Shown: positions 33,447-43,136 of the stretch, in pieces
Layout: each line of letters starts with the position of its first letter
Numbering within the stretch: the stretch's first letter is position 1
Source of the DNA: Prostheceraeus crozeri
Lineage: Eukaryota > Platyhelminthes > Polycladida > Euryleptidae
Length of the DNA: 64,000 nt
Assembly: GCA_907163375.1 (NCBI GenBank)
Contig: CAJQUW010002101.1
Coordinates: forward strand, 124,001-188,000
Direction of reading: 5' to 3'
Translations under genes and position numbers: made by a program
The notes under the pieces: generated by a model
Databases searched by the model: none
What the model was told of the DNA's origin: nothing
Seen by the model: only the letters and a program-made list of their open reading frames with translations

Positions 33447-34349
33447 GAAGATTGGCTCGTACGCACTTATCCATGCCTTCATTGACTTCAGCAGGGTCGA
33501 ATACCCCAGAAAACCTCCAAAACTAGTGAATTTAAAATTTTCAACTTTTTAGCACTACGTATGAAATTTTATAAGTAGTTTATCACTTAGGGCAGGTTGA
33601 TAGCGACCGAACCTTTTCTGAATCAAGTCAAACGGACTTGTAGAAGCAAAGTTACAAGCCTTTAAAGTTTTGGAGTCTTTTATGGCCTGGAGACGAAGGC
33701 CATCTCCTGGTCTGACGCCTTAGCTGATATCAGCAATGAAATTTTCTAAGTCGGTTTCTCACAGAAACCCGGTTTTTGAGATTTCCAATGCTATCATCAG
33801 AGCTCCGGAGTTCACCTACCCCAACCCAGTCGGGAGGAGAACTGATTTCCACTAACAGAGTTTCCACTTATATAGTTTGTGGCGATCAGCTGATGACGTA
33901 ATATCCATCATCCAAAACTTTAAACCCGTCTACCTCCGGTTCTACTGCTCCGATTGACTCCAAATTTTGAGTGCCATGTTTTCTTGCTCTCCTCTTTCAT
34001 TCAAGACATCCCTCGACCCTCTACGATGACCAGGAGCCGAGCTGAAAAAACTCTGTCGTTTTTTCAAAAAGTTCCAAAATCTTGGAAAATGCACAAAAAC
34101 TCGATTTTCAACAGGCTCTCATTTAGAAACGGAACCTTCCACGCATCTGAAAAGATAGGATCCTAGAAAATAAAGTGCCGTCTTGCCTGTATAAGAAACC
34201 CGAGCTCTTCATTCACTTCCAATCCTCCGCTATTCATCGCCAAAGGTGGCCACAATTTAACATTTTCAGGAAAAATTCTCATGTGGAGACCCAACTTTTC
34301 AACTTTTTCTCTCCGACTGACTTGAAACTCACCCTCTAGATGAAGAATG
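33447..34349. other. Subterminal non-coding DNA of the outer Polinton
   Basis: About 0.9 kb without a supportable gene, between the last module and the right terminal repeat. Confidence 0.5.
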
Positions 34350-34949
34350 GCACGCTGATTCCAAATCTGGTCTCTGTTTTCCCATCCGAGGCTTGGTTCA
34401 CCCGCTAGAGCGATTTTCGTAAAAATTCTAACTCTGTCGTTTTTTCATCAATGTCCCAAATTTTCAACGATGTCTCACATCTAAACGAAGGCAGATAGGA
34501 ACAAGTCGTGTTTTTCAATGAATTTTTCCCATTCTCAGCTTTCAAACGAGCTATTGCACGACTTTGTTCGATCTTTGTACGACTTGCTAGGACTTTGTAC
34601 GTGTTAGAACACCAAAGTTGGAAGTCTGACAGGGGGGAGGTCAGAACTTTTTCTTTCCGATTGAGCTGGAAAGAAGTTCCTAGACCCAACATTGACCAAA
34701 ACTTCCGAATTTGCACTCCATTTTCCCATCCGAGCACTCCTTCATGTCCAAAAACGACTTTTCTCATCCCAAAACCACCAAAACCCACCCTTTTCCAACT
34801 CTGACGTTTTCCTGCCATTTTCCTCCCTAAACCCAGGAAAATAGGACCAAACTGAGCTTTCCACTGCATTTTTCTCACTCTCAGCTTTCAAACGAGCTAT
34901 TGCACGACTTTCTACCATCCCTACAACCAAAGTTGGAAGATCGCTGCCG
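34350..34949 (-). repeat. Outer Polinton right terminal inverted repeat, inner portion
   Basis: Inverted copy of the interior side of 19950-20834, running from GCACGCTGATTCC up to the target site CTGCCG (34944-34949) used by the inner Polinton. The remainder of the repeat resumes after the inner element. Confidence 0.88.
34944..34949. repeat. Target-site duplication of inner Polinton (left)
   Basis: CTGCCG, matched by 52303-52308. The uninterrupted site is visible in the left terminal repeat of the outer element (CTCGGCAGCGATCG near 20264-20277, inverse). Confidence 0.93.
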
Positions 34950-35426
34950 AGTAGTATATAGTGTGACATCCGGCGCGACGCTTCGCTTCGCTTGCGCCGG
35001 ATGTCACACTTTTGCGGGTTTTTTCAAAATTTTCAAAAAATCAAAATTTTAAAAATTTAGGTAGACTTCAAATTTCACGTGGCCGAAGGCCGAAAATTTA
35101 GGTAGTGACAAATTTTCAAAAAAATCAAAATTTCAAAAATTTAGGCGGTCTCAAAATATCACGTAATCGAAAATTTAGGCGGTCTCAAAATATCACGTGG
35201 ACGAAAATTTAGGCGGTCTTAAAATATCACGTAATCTAAAAAATATCACGTGGTCGAAAAATATCACGTAGCCGAAGATCGAAAATGTAGCCGAAGATCG
35301 AAAATCTAGGTAGCCCAAAAAATATCACGTTGTCCTAATATACCAGAAGATTGTATTCAAAATATTTCTTTAAAAATGGAAACCTCAACAGGGAAAGCCT
35401 CAGAAATGGAAGGAATAAAAGTGGAA
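34950..35426 (+). repeat. Inner Polinton left terminal inverted repeat
   Basis: About 477 bp, nearly identical to the inverse of 51806-52302. Repeated TATCACGT and AAATTTAGG units fill its middle. The inner end includes GAAATGGAAGGAATAAAAGT, which in the right-hand copy forms the first codons of the 51098-51826 gene. Confidence 0.92.
34960..35010 (+). other. Terminal hairpin in the inner Polinton repeat (left)
   Basis: A 17-bp perfect palindromic arm (AGTGTGACATCCGGCGC) 10 bp from the element end, with a loop rich in CTTCG. The right end has the same structure at 52237-52292 with a slightly longer loop. Confidence 0.85.
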
Positions 35427-35605
35427 AAAGCCTCAGAAATAGAAGGAATCTGAGTGATCTGATGTCCATTCATTGTCTTTGTTGATGCGTGAAAAAATTA
35501 TTTTTTATTTCCATGACATATATATCTTTTATTGTCAAAAAAATGATGTTACCAAATGTTGGTTGAGGTGCATATATCCCGAATAATCGTGAATCAGAAA
35601 TAGAA
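35427..35605. other. Leader region of the inner Polinton
   Basis: AT-rich spacer between the terminal repeat and the first gene. No specific signal recognised. Confidence 0.4.
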
Positions 35606-36345
35606 ATGGAAAATTATATCATGAAAACTGGAGACGTTTTATCTGGTCCATTGCATCTTCCTATTCTTCCGCAACAAAATACAGAGTTAACAAATAAACA
35701 ATATGTTGATACACAAATCAATGACTTAAAAGAAAAATATATAAACGATGTTTTGGTTCCACTGATGAATGAATTAAAGTTGCTTAAACTTAATGACAAA
35801 TCATTGAACGAAAAATTATCAAAACTTGATAAAAAGGAAAGAGAGCTAGAAGCAGATATAGCAAAACTTTTTAAAAAGATTTCAGAACAATCAAAAATTT
35901 TAATATTACTTTCTATAAAGTTGAAATCTGCAGTCATTAAAAATAAACATAAGATACAACTATTGAAAGAACAGTTAGAAGATGAAATAGAAAAACTACC
36001 TGAAAGAATTTTAAAAAATTTAAAGCAGTTACAAACTACATTCCAAAAAGTGTTGATGAATTGAGTTCTAAAATTACTCAACAAATGAAAAAGATGAATA
36101 GAATAATAAATGAAGTAAACTCACATAATCAAAAAGTTGATGAAATGACAAATCTTAAAATCAATCTAGAAAATGAATTAAAGAAAAATTTACAAGAAAA
36201 CTCTAAAGAAAATAAAGAACAGTTAGATTCTGTTAAAAGACAATTAGATGTTCTTAAAATTAAGCTAAATGCTCTTAAAACGGCGTTGAAGATTAATCAG
36301 CAGAAAATGCAAGTTAATAGAAAAGAAATTAAAGTACATCACTAG
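35606..36345 (+). pseudogene. Fibre-like coiled-coil protein of the inner Polinton (remains)
   Basis: The N-terminus reads MKTGDVLSGPLHLPILPQQN, then TELTNKQYVDTQI. This is the phage tail-fibre repeat pattern, in which (M)SGPL.LP..P...L.A.NKQYVD precedes a trimeric shaft. The rest is a long Lys/Glu/Leu-rich coiled coil with leucine heptads, continuing to 36345. The layout (short adhesion-type motif, long coiled coil) suggests a virion spike or fibre. It is the first gene inside the left repeat. It lies in two overlapping frames and is not whole. Known Polinton core genes do not include it; the fibre role is inference from the motif. Confidence 0.55.
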
Positions 36346-36563
36346 TTACTTGACGCAATAGATAAAGTGCAACAGACAATTAATAAAGTTATCTCGAAGT
36401 TGTTGTCCATTCACAAACGTAAATCTTGATCGGAGCGAAGCTCCTCGAGGCTTTAGCCGATCGGACCAAAGGTCCTCAGGTTACTAACCAATCCTAAACG
36501 TAAATCTTAGCGTAAATATTAACGTAAATATTTTTTCCCAAAAGTCAAATTTAATCCTAAAAA
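36346..36563. other. Intergenic spacer with mini-palindromes
   Basis: Contains GGAGCGAAGCTCC (36432-36444) and GGACCAAAGGTCC (36463-36475), each a 5-bp arm with a 3-base loop, and GATCGG copies. It separates the fibre-like gene from the next gene. Confidence 0.8.
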
Positions 36564-37064
36564 ATGCCTATAATTTATAAACACAATGTTAAACATTTTG
36601 CTTCAAATCAAAGAATTGCTCATGAACCACGTATGAATCCTGTTTATCATTATGATAATGTGGAAACAATTCACACGGAAGGAGCTGGCATCTTTTCTGG
36701 TATTGGAAGTATCGTTAACTTGATTAAAAATAATAAAGATTTGATTACATCTGCTGCTAAAGGAGCAGCTGCTATAGGTAGTACAGCTAGTGCAATATCA
36801 AATGCTGTTAAGTCTCAAAACGAATTAAAACAATTAGAAACTATTCGTAAACTTAAGAATGATTCTGAAGAGCTAAAAAAATTAAAAAAACTTTCAGAGG
36901 AAACAAAAAACAAAATTGCTAACATAGCTGTGGGGGGTGAAACCTTGAGGAGCGGAGCTCCGTCTGATAGTAAACAGGTGAAGAAATCAGGCGTAGCCAT
37001 AGAACGTTCAATTGAAGAAATAAGAGGTAATGGTGTTAACAGCAACCTTCGGTCTAACCAGTAA
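36564..37064 (+). CDS. Small membrane-active or minor virion protein
   Basis: A 166-residue frame. Residues about 40-85 form a glycine/alanine-rich hydrophobic segment (GAGIFSGIGSIVNLI, AAKGAAAIGSTASAIS), followed by a Lys/Glu-rich helix likely to form a coiled coil. Such Gly-rich amphipathic segments recur in minor capsid or membrane-lytic proteins of Polintons and adenovirus-like viruses (compare adenovirus pVI/pX in style, not in detected sequence). A mini-palindrome, GGAGCGGAGCTCC at 36949-36961, lies inside the frame. It lies directly upstream of the major capsid gene, which supports a virion role. The frame looks whole. Confidence 0.5.
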   Translation: MPIIYKHNVKHFASNQRIAHEPRMNPVYHYDNVETIHTEGAGIFSGIGSIVNLIKNNKDLITSAAKGAAAIGSTASAISNAVKSQNELKQLETIRKLKNDSEELKKLKKLSEETKNKIANIAVGGETLRSGAPSDSKQVKKSGVAIERSIEEIRGNGVNSNLRSNQ

Positions 37065-37166
37065 AGCTGTAGCGGAGCTGGTCTAGCAAAATTCTAAAAT
37101 TATATTTTAGTAAAATTTTTTCTGTGTGTGAGAAAAAACAAAAAAGTCAAATTATTTTTTATAAAA

Positions 37167-38501
37167 ATGTCTTCTCTTATCGAAAATAAATTTAGATTAG
37201 ACGATCCTCCGTTCGTCAGTTACAATCAAAAAAAGAATGACTATATAAGAGTTGCTATGAATCCCGGATCTTCCAGTAGAGTAAATACTGGAGGAGATTT
37301 AATTTTTGAAGTTGATAATCAGCAGAGTTATTTATATTTACCTGGTTCCTTTTTACACTGTGAATATTCTTTATATAGTGATGCCAATTTTACAACACCA
37401 TTACCAGATAGCGATAATATTGCATTAGAGAATAATTTCTTTCCAAGATTATTTACACAAATGCGTTTAGATGTTGCAACTCAAAATATAGAAACAATAA
37501 GTGATTCTCCAGGTGTAATTGATACAATGCTTAGATTTGTAACAATTGGTGAAAATAATTAAAAGCATGAAATCGAAGGTTGGTTTCCTGATAATAATGA
37601 TGGTATAATTGTTGATGATTTATCTCACGCTGGAACAGATGCAGCAGGAATTGCGAAAGATGTAGAAAATACTGCAAAACATTTAGATAAAACAAACAAT
37701 ACTGCATATAAAGAAAGACGTGAATTTAACAAGAAAAGTAAACAGACAGTTAATTGGTCATTGTCTCCATTATTCGGATATTTAGATTATGACAAAATAT
37801 CATATCAATTAAAATTTAAATTAATAATTCATCGTACAGCAAATAATGAATTAATCTTTTTTGGTAAGACTGGAAAAAAAGCATATTTAAAAATTGATAG
37901 ACTTGAATGGTGGATTAAGCATATTACTCCTAGTTTAGAGGTCGAATTAGCTATTGCAAAAGGATTAAATACTAACAAACCAATTCCACTAAATTTTCTA
38001 AAGCGTACTGCTAGTTCAGTAACTTTTTCAGAGCAAAGATTTAACTGGCATTTTACTAGAGCTGCGAATACTCCAAGATATCTATTACTAACATTTCAAA
38101 GAAATAATTCTCCAAGTTTTGATAAGAACAATAATCTTTTTCATATTAATACAATTCGAAGTTTACAAGTTGCTTTAAATCAAACCCGATATCCAATTGA
38201 TCCATTAAGATTCGATGATACCAATAATCAATTTATGGAAGGATATGATTCTTATCGAAATCTTTGTATAGAATTTGGAGTTGAACCACAATTAACTCCT
38301 GGAGATTGGAGACATTTATATCCAATTTTCTGTTTCGATTTAAGTGCACAATCAGAAGATATTATTAAAAATGGTTGTGATGTAACAATTAATATTGAAA
38401 AAAAAGATTCCACAACTTCATTGATAGCTTATGGTTTATTGCTAGAAGATGTAAAATATTCTATTGAAATTCTTAATGGAAAGATGGCTAGGATAGGCTA
38501 A
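37167..38501 (+). pseudogene. Polinton major capsid protein (double jelly-roll; remains)
   Basis: Starts MSSLIENKFRLDDPPFVSYN. The N-terminal jelly roll includes GGDLIFEVDNQQSYLYLPGS and NNFFPRLFTQMRLDV. The second half contains SYQLKFKLIIHRTANNELIF, LEWWIKHITPSLEVE, FNWHFTRAANTPRYLLLTFQ, TRYPIDPLRFD and an ending rich in beta strands. The PRYLLLTFQ and 'YP' blocks are characteristic of the Polinton hexon-like protein that forms the icosahedral shell. It lies between the two small hydrophobic proteins, the usual virion-gene cluster. Together the parts are about 440 codons, near normal length. Broken, with about two breaks. Confidence 0.85.
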
Positions 38502-38781
38502 AGCGAGAGGAGCTTCGCTCCGATCGGTTAGTAACCTTAGGACCTTTGGTCCGATCGGCTGAAGCCAGAGGAGCTTCGCGCCGATAGGTTAGTAACCTTA
38601 GGACCTTTGGTCCGATCGGCTGAAGCCAGAGAAGCTTCGCTCCGATAGGTTAGTAACCTGAGGACCTTTGGTCCGATCGGCTGAAGCCTCTGAACAAAGT
38701 TCTATTGGTTAATTAAAAATTCTTAACTTAAAATTTTTCCTAAATTAAAATTTTTCCTAACTTAAAATTTTTTTATTAAAA
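38502..38781. repeat. Tandem 62-bp spacer repeats with mini-palindromes (three copies)
   Basis: The unit is AGGAGCTTCGCTCCGATCGG, then TTAGTAACC, AGGACCTTTGGTCC and GATCGGCTGAAGCC, at about 38507, 38569 and 38632. Each unit holds two perfect short hairpins, GGAGC-TTC-GCTCC and GGACC-TTT-GGTCC. They follow the capsid stop and may act as 3' end or spacer elements. Confidence 0.88.
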
Positions 38782-39264
38782 ATGTCGGAAGCGAAAAGTA
38801 ATAATAATAAAACTGTTGAATTAAAATTACGTAATATTGTTGACAAAAATACCCCTAAAACTATAACGATTAACAAAAAAAAGTATTACATAAGTAAACC
38901 AATGATAGAGAATATTCAATTACAAGAAGAAAAGAATGGTGGAATTCTCCCATTAATTCCACTAATAATAGGAGGCATAGCAGCAGCAGGAAGTGTTGCA
39001 GGTGGGACAGCTGGTATTGTCCAAGCAGTAAATAAAAATAAATCAGAGAAAGCAGCATTAGAAGAACAAAAACGTCATAATAGAGAGCTAGAGAAAGTTG
39101 CTAGGGGAGAAGGAATAGTAGATAATTTTATTAGTAAATTAAATTTAGTTGATGAAGGAAAACGTGTTCTTAAAAATATTCTTCACAATGTTGATGATTT
39201 GATTGAAATTAAAGGAACTAAAGATGGTTCTGGAATATATCTAAGTCCTAGTATGATTCGGTAA
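38782..39264 (+). CDS. Second small membrane protein of the virion cluster
   Basis: A 160-residue frame. A strong hydrophobic segment at residues about 54-83 (GGILPLIPLIIGGIAAAGSV, then AGGTAGIVQA) is followed by a charged helix (KSEKAALEEQKRHNREL). The C-terminus reads GTKDGSGIYLSPS. One transmembrane or membrane-lytic helix is likely. Small proteins of this layout lie beside capsid genes in Polintons and adenovirus-like elements. No catalytic motif. The frame looks whole. Confidence 0.5.
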   Translation: MSEAKSNNNKTVELKLRNIVDKNTPKTITINKKKYYISKPMIENIQLQEEKNGGILPLIPLIIGGIAAAGSVAGGTAGIVQAVNKNKSEKAALEEQKRHNRELEKVARGEGIVDNFISKLNLVDEGKRVLKNILHNVDDLIEIKGTKDGSGIYLSPSMIR

Positions 39265-39478
39265 TAACCTCAGAACCTTTGGTCCGATCGGCTAAAGCCT
39301 CAGAACCTTTGGTCCGATCGGCTAAAGCCTCAGAACCTTTGGTCAGATCGGCTAAAGCCTCAGAACCTTTGGTCCGATCGGCTAAAGCCTCAGAACCTTT
39401 GGTCAGATCGGATAAAGCCTCAGAACCTTTGGTCCGATCGGCTAAAGCCTCAGAACCTTTGGTTCTATTAGGTAAAAC
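39265..39478. repeat. 30-bp tandem repeat spacer (seven copies)
   Basis: CCTCAGAACCTTTGGTCCGA followed by TCGGCTAAAG, repeated seven times with single-base variants. Each holds the ACC-TTT-GGT mini-palindrome and GATCGG. The array reads through as an open frame into the next gene but shows no sign of being protein-coding. Confidence 0.88.
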
Positions 39479-39497
39479 ATTTATTTTTTCTTTTAAA

Positions 39498-40847
39498 ATG
39501 AATTCTACAAATTCCGAAAATTTAATTACATTAAAAATTTCAAATCTAGATCTAATGGATTATCTCTTAAAAGTACATAAAACCTCAAATTGCCAGCACA
39601 CCGGTCGGCTGCACACTGGAGGGGATATACAAAAAACATTAGAAAACTTTCCTGGATTTATTTGGAATAAATATTCAAAAGAAAAACATCTTCCTGGTCA
39701 TTCATATACCGGTCCAGGAACTCGATTAGATATAAGACTAGATGAGAATGATAATCCAAAACCAGGTGAAGAACCAATAAATAGAGTAGATGCCGCAGCT
39801 TACAGGCATGATTTAGCTTATCGAAATCATGATCTAAGTTCTCGACATGCAGCTGATAAGAAGATGATTCAAGAATTAGATAGTATTCAAAATCCTTCCT
39901 TTAGAGAAAGAATTGAAAGAATGTTTGTTAAGAAAGCTTTACAAGCTAAAATATTATTCGGACAGGGTTTAAATGAAACGACAGCAAAGCTGTCTGAGAG
40001 CAACGCTCGAACCTACGCGTCCGAAATGTCGAATGACCTAGATCGGTATAGTGGAACCTATGCCTCGGAAATTCACAAGGAATATAGAAGGCCTAAATAT
40101 TTATTGAAAGTAAAAGTATTTAATAAAGATGATATTTGGAGTGCTGATCTTATTCATATGCCGAATGAAGGAGGGTTTAAGTACGCATTGACCGTTATCG
40201 ATTTATATACACGATACGCTTGGGTAAAGCCTTTAAAAAATAAAAGTGGTCTGTCAGTTAAATATGCGTTTGAAGAAATCTTTAAAGAAAGTAAGAGAAA
40301 GCCAAAAAAATTGTTTGTTGACAAAGGGTCGGAATTTTATAACCGAAACGTTCAGCCACTATTTGAAACTGTTTATTCAACTGAAAATGCAGGGAAGGCC
40401 GTAGTGATAGAAAGATTCAATCGGACGTTAAAAAATAAATTATTCAAGAAATTTACTGAGCAAAGAAATCAGAAATGGTTGAAGATATTACCAGGAGTTG
40501 TAGAAGAGTACAATAATATAGTTCATTCTGGTATTGAAGAAACTCCAAAGAATGCTTCTGACGACCCTGATTTGATAAGAAAACAAATATTCGAGAATAA
40601 TTATTCGAATGAGAGTAATCCGAATTTGCAGAAACTTAAGCCGAAATTGAAAATTGGAGATAGAGCTAGAATATTTAAATATAAGAATAAATTTGAAAAA
40701 GGCTTCGTCGGATACTGGACTAAAGAAATATTTGAAGTTTGTAAAATAAATCAAACTTATACGATTACTTACGAAATCAAAGATTTAGATAATGAAGATA
40801 TCAGAGGCCGTTTTTATAAAAATGAATTACAACGAACTGATTTTTAA
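39498..40847 (+). CDS. Parvovirus-type phospholipase A2 domain joined to Polinton integrase
   Basis: A single open frame of 449 codons from ATG 39498 (MNSTNSENLITLKIS); I chose this start because the open region upstream is a spacer repeat. Residues about 65-120 are a phospholipase A2 domain: calcium loop YTGPGTRLD and catalytic helix AAYRHDLAY (HD pair), the pattern found in parvovirus VP1. Residues about 205-400 are a retrovirus-like integrase core: WSADLIHMPNEGGFKYALTV, VDKGSEFYNR, and VVIERFNRTLKNKL with the third acidic residue. A chromo-like C-terminal fold (KIGDRARIFKYKNKFEKGF) ends it. Integrase inserts the element; PLA2 in viruses breaches endosomal membranes. Two such jobs in one frame are unexpected. 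The frame looks whole. Confidence 0.85.
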   Translation: MNSTNSENLITLKISNLDLMDYLLKVHKTSNCQHTGRLHTGGDIQKTLENFPGFIWNKYSKEKHLPGHSYTGPGTRLDIRLDENDNPKPGEEPINRVDAAAYRHDLAYRNHDLSSRHAADKKMIQELDSIQNPSFRERIERMFVKKALQAKILFGQGLNETTAKLSESNARTYASEMSNDLDRYSGTYASEIHKEYRRPKYLLKVKVFNKDDIWSADLIHMPNEGGFKYALTVIDLYTRYAWVKPLKNKSGLSVKYAFEEIFKESKRKPKKLFVDKGSEFYNRNVQPLFETVYSTENAGKAVVIERFNRTLKNKLFKKFTEQRNQKWLKILPGVVEEYNNIVHSGIEETPKNASDDPDLIRKQIFENNYSNESNPNLQKLKPKLKIGDRARIFKYKNKFEKGFVGYWTKEIFEVCKINQTYTITYEIKDLDNEDIRGRFYKNELQRTDF

Positions 40848-40924
40848 TTATCATTATTATTATTATTATTATTGGAACTAACGTTTCGGGAATGAAATTC
40901 CCTTGTTAGGCGTAGCCATAGAAC
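40848..40924. other. Convergent gene junction with two mini-palindromes
   Basis: A (TTA)n run, then GGGAATGAAATTCCC (40888-40902) and, just inside the neighbouring gene end, GAACCTACGGTTC (40921-40933). This is the meeting point of the plus- and minus-strand gene sets. Confidence 0.75.
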
Positions 40925-41377
40925 CTACGGTTCGTTCAATTCTAACATAATATCGAGAAATGGTACTCCTTCCTGTAATTTCAATAAAACATAAAGACAT
41001 AATTGACCACAATAAGTAGTTCCCGGCTTTTGAATTTGAAATGTATTATAAGTTCCATTGCCAAGTAATTTTTTGACTTCGTTTGTTGGAGGCAATCCAT
41101 ATGAGTCGAACCAATAGTTCTCAGCCTCCGGGCGGTCAAAATAGTAATTATTTCCATTTTTATTTCTATGCCCCGCTGACCAATGTACGCCTTTTTGGTC
41201 TGAGGTGTGAAGATTCGTTATGAAATTTACAGTTGGCTTATTTTTTAGGAATTGTAATTCGTCTCTCATTAGAACATGAAAATTCTTTATTCCTAATTCA
41301 TTTGCGATTTTCTTTAGGTCGAAATTTGTCGTGGTTTGCGTTCCATATAATTTAAAAAGCTCCTTTATGTTGCTCAT
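40925..41377 (-). CDS. Adenain-type cysteine protease of the inner Polinton
   Basis: A 150-residue minus-strand frame starting MSNIKELFKLYG. Catalytic pattern of the adenovirus maturation protease: GVHWSAGH (His), YWFDSYG (Asp), FQIQ (oxyanion Gln) and TTYCGQLCLYVL (Cys). Length and order fit the C5/C48-like protease of Polintons, which cleaves virion precursor proteins during assembly. It converges with the integrase gene. The frame looks whole, with all four positions in place. Confidence 0.9.
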   Translation of the reverse strand: MSNIKELFKLYGTQTTTNFDLKKIANELGIKNFHVLMRDELQFLKNKPTVNFITNLHTSDQKGVHWSAGHRNKNGNNYYFDRPEAENYWFDSYGLPPTNEVKKLLGNGTYNTFQIQKPGTTYCGQLCLYVLLKLQEGVPFLDIMLELNEP

Positions 41378-41912
41378 TTTAAATGGAATAAAATGTCTTG
41401 TTTAACAATGTTCCATTTTATTTTTATGAACTCCCATTAAGAGGATATTGTTTGTTTTATCTGTATTAAGACAATAACAACATCTGTTAGCACATTTCTC
41501 AAACCGCATGATTGTTTTAGGGGATCATACGGGTTATGCACTCATAACATGGCGTTAAGAACATAAAAGCAATCTATTAATTCATTCTCTGCTTTGAGGG
41601 TATATTCTGTTGTTATAGCAAGCATTCAATACAATATCGCAGTATCGATAGTCGATACCGACTGTCGAACCAAAGCCAGAACTTTTCTGGTTTTGGTCGG
41701 TAGTTTGGTTTTGGATCTGGCTCGCGTTATGGCCGATGAAATGATTTACAATGCGGTGCAATTTCCTCATTGTCATTCAAGTACATTTAATCATACGCGT
41801 CATGTCATACCCGTATGTTGTCAAGCAAACTTCATACACCTACAATGCCGCTTTGCTTAGATCACCATTCATAATTTTCACTTGCTATTTAAACACACAC
41901 AATTCATAAAAC
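41378..41912. other. Spacer in the inner Polinton
   Basis: About 0.5 kb with no supportable gene. A small palindrome GTATCGATAGTCGATAC lies at 41642-41658. Confidence 0.45.
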
Positions 41913-41951
41913 GTGACACATTACAATCTTAGTTTCAATCTTATCATCACA

Positions 41952-42131
41952 ATGGTTGGATCTACTGAAAGATCTGTTCGATTGGAGACAAAGCGGAGAA
42001 GAATTCAGAAGTTAACAAGGGAAATCATACATCTGCAAGCAGAAAGTAAAATATTCTTACACTTGGATATGAGAAGAATTTTTGAATATATCGGAGAATC
42101 GCAAGATGTAGAAAATATTAAACTTAATTGA
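41952..42131 (+). CDS. Small basic protein, unknown
   Basis: About 59 residues from MVGSTERSVRLETKRRRIQK, strongly basic at first, then a helical, leucine-rich end. It lies just upstream of the hexapeptide-repeat frame. No family recognised. Confidence 0.35.
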   Translation: MVGSTERSVRLETKRRRIQKLTREIIHLQAESKIFLHLDMRRIFEYIGESQDVENIKLN

Positions 42132-42219
42132 ACAACGGCAGACAGTAATATTTTCTTTAAGGCGTAGCGCGTAGCGCGTAGCCACAGAACCTTATCACAA
42201 GAACGGGACGAACAAATTA

Positions 42220-43058
42220 TTGAACAATCAACAACATCATCGAACAACATCGATACAACAGGGCCGCCAACTTATAGAAAATCTCAACAAAATATTCAAT
42301 CTATGTCAAATATGCAACCTATTCAAAATATGCAGCCTATTCAAAATATTCAATCTGTGTCAAATATGCAACCTATTCAAAATATGCAGCCTATTCAAAA
42401 TATGCAGCCTATTCAAAATATTCAATCTATGTCAAATATGCAACCTATTCAAAATATGCAGCCTATTCAAAATATTCAATCTGTGTCAAATATGCAACCT
42501 ATTCAAAATATGCAACTTATTCAAAATATTCAATCTATTCAAGAAATTCAATCTATGACAAATATTCAATCTATGTTAAATATTCAATCTATTCAAGAAA
42601 TTCAATCTATGTTAATTATTCAATCTATGACAAATATTCAATCTATGACAAACATTCAATCTATGTTAAATATTCAATCTATTCAAGAAATTCAATCTAT
42701 GACAAATATTCAATCTATGTTTAATATTCAATCTATTCAAGAAATTCAATCTATTCAAGAAATTCAATCTATGTCAAATATTCAATCTATGTCAAATATT
42801 CAATCTATGACAAATATTCAATCTATGACAAATATTCAATCTATGACAAATATTCAATCTATGTTAAATATTCAATCTATTCAAGAAATTCAATCTATGA
42901 CAAATATTCAATCTGAGTTAAATATTCAATCTATGTTAAATATTCAATCTATGTTAAATATTCAATCTATGACAAATATTCAATCTATGACAAATATTCA
43001 ATCTATGACAAATATTCAATCTATGTTAAATATTCAATCTATGTCAAATCTACATTAG
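42220..43058 (+). CDS. Hexapeptide-repeat protein (NIQSMT)n
   Basis: The frame that ends QSMLNIQSMSNLH at 43058 consists of about 40 imperfect six-residue units of the type N-I-Q-S-(M/I)-(T/L/S/Q), preceded by NMQPIQ variants. It is encoded by an 18-bp tandem repeat (AATATTCAATCTATGACA and variants). Ile every six residues with polar Asn/Gln/Ser would suit a beta-helix, like pentapeptide- and hexapeptide-repeat proteins or fibre shafts. It may instead be a non-coding satellite that happens to lack stops. Units vary mainly by substitutions that keep the frame, which mildly favours coding. Confidence 0.4.
42290..43045. repeat. 18-bp tandem repeat array
   Basis: Roughly 40 units of AATATTCAATCTATGACA and close variants, with no spacers. 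An early sub-family reads AATATGCAGCCTATTCAA. Confidence 0.95.
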
Positions 43059-43136
43059 CTGGCGCAAAACAAACAAACAATTTGAAGAGAAAAACCTTCA
43101 TATAAACGCTGTGAGTGCTATAATTAATTAATTATA

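Noticed and set aside
39279-39497. N-terminal extension of the PLA2-integrase protein
   Set aside because: Encoded by seven near-identical 30-bp spacer repeats found in the same form between other genes; the ATG at 39498 is a better start.
41594-41860. Gene in the inner Polinton spacer
   Set aside because: Open frames on both strands over the same bases with no similarity to known Polinton parts.
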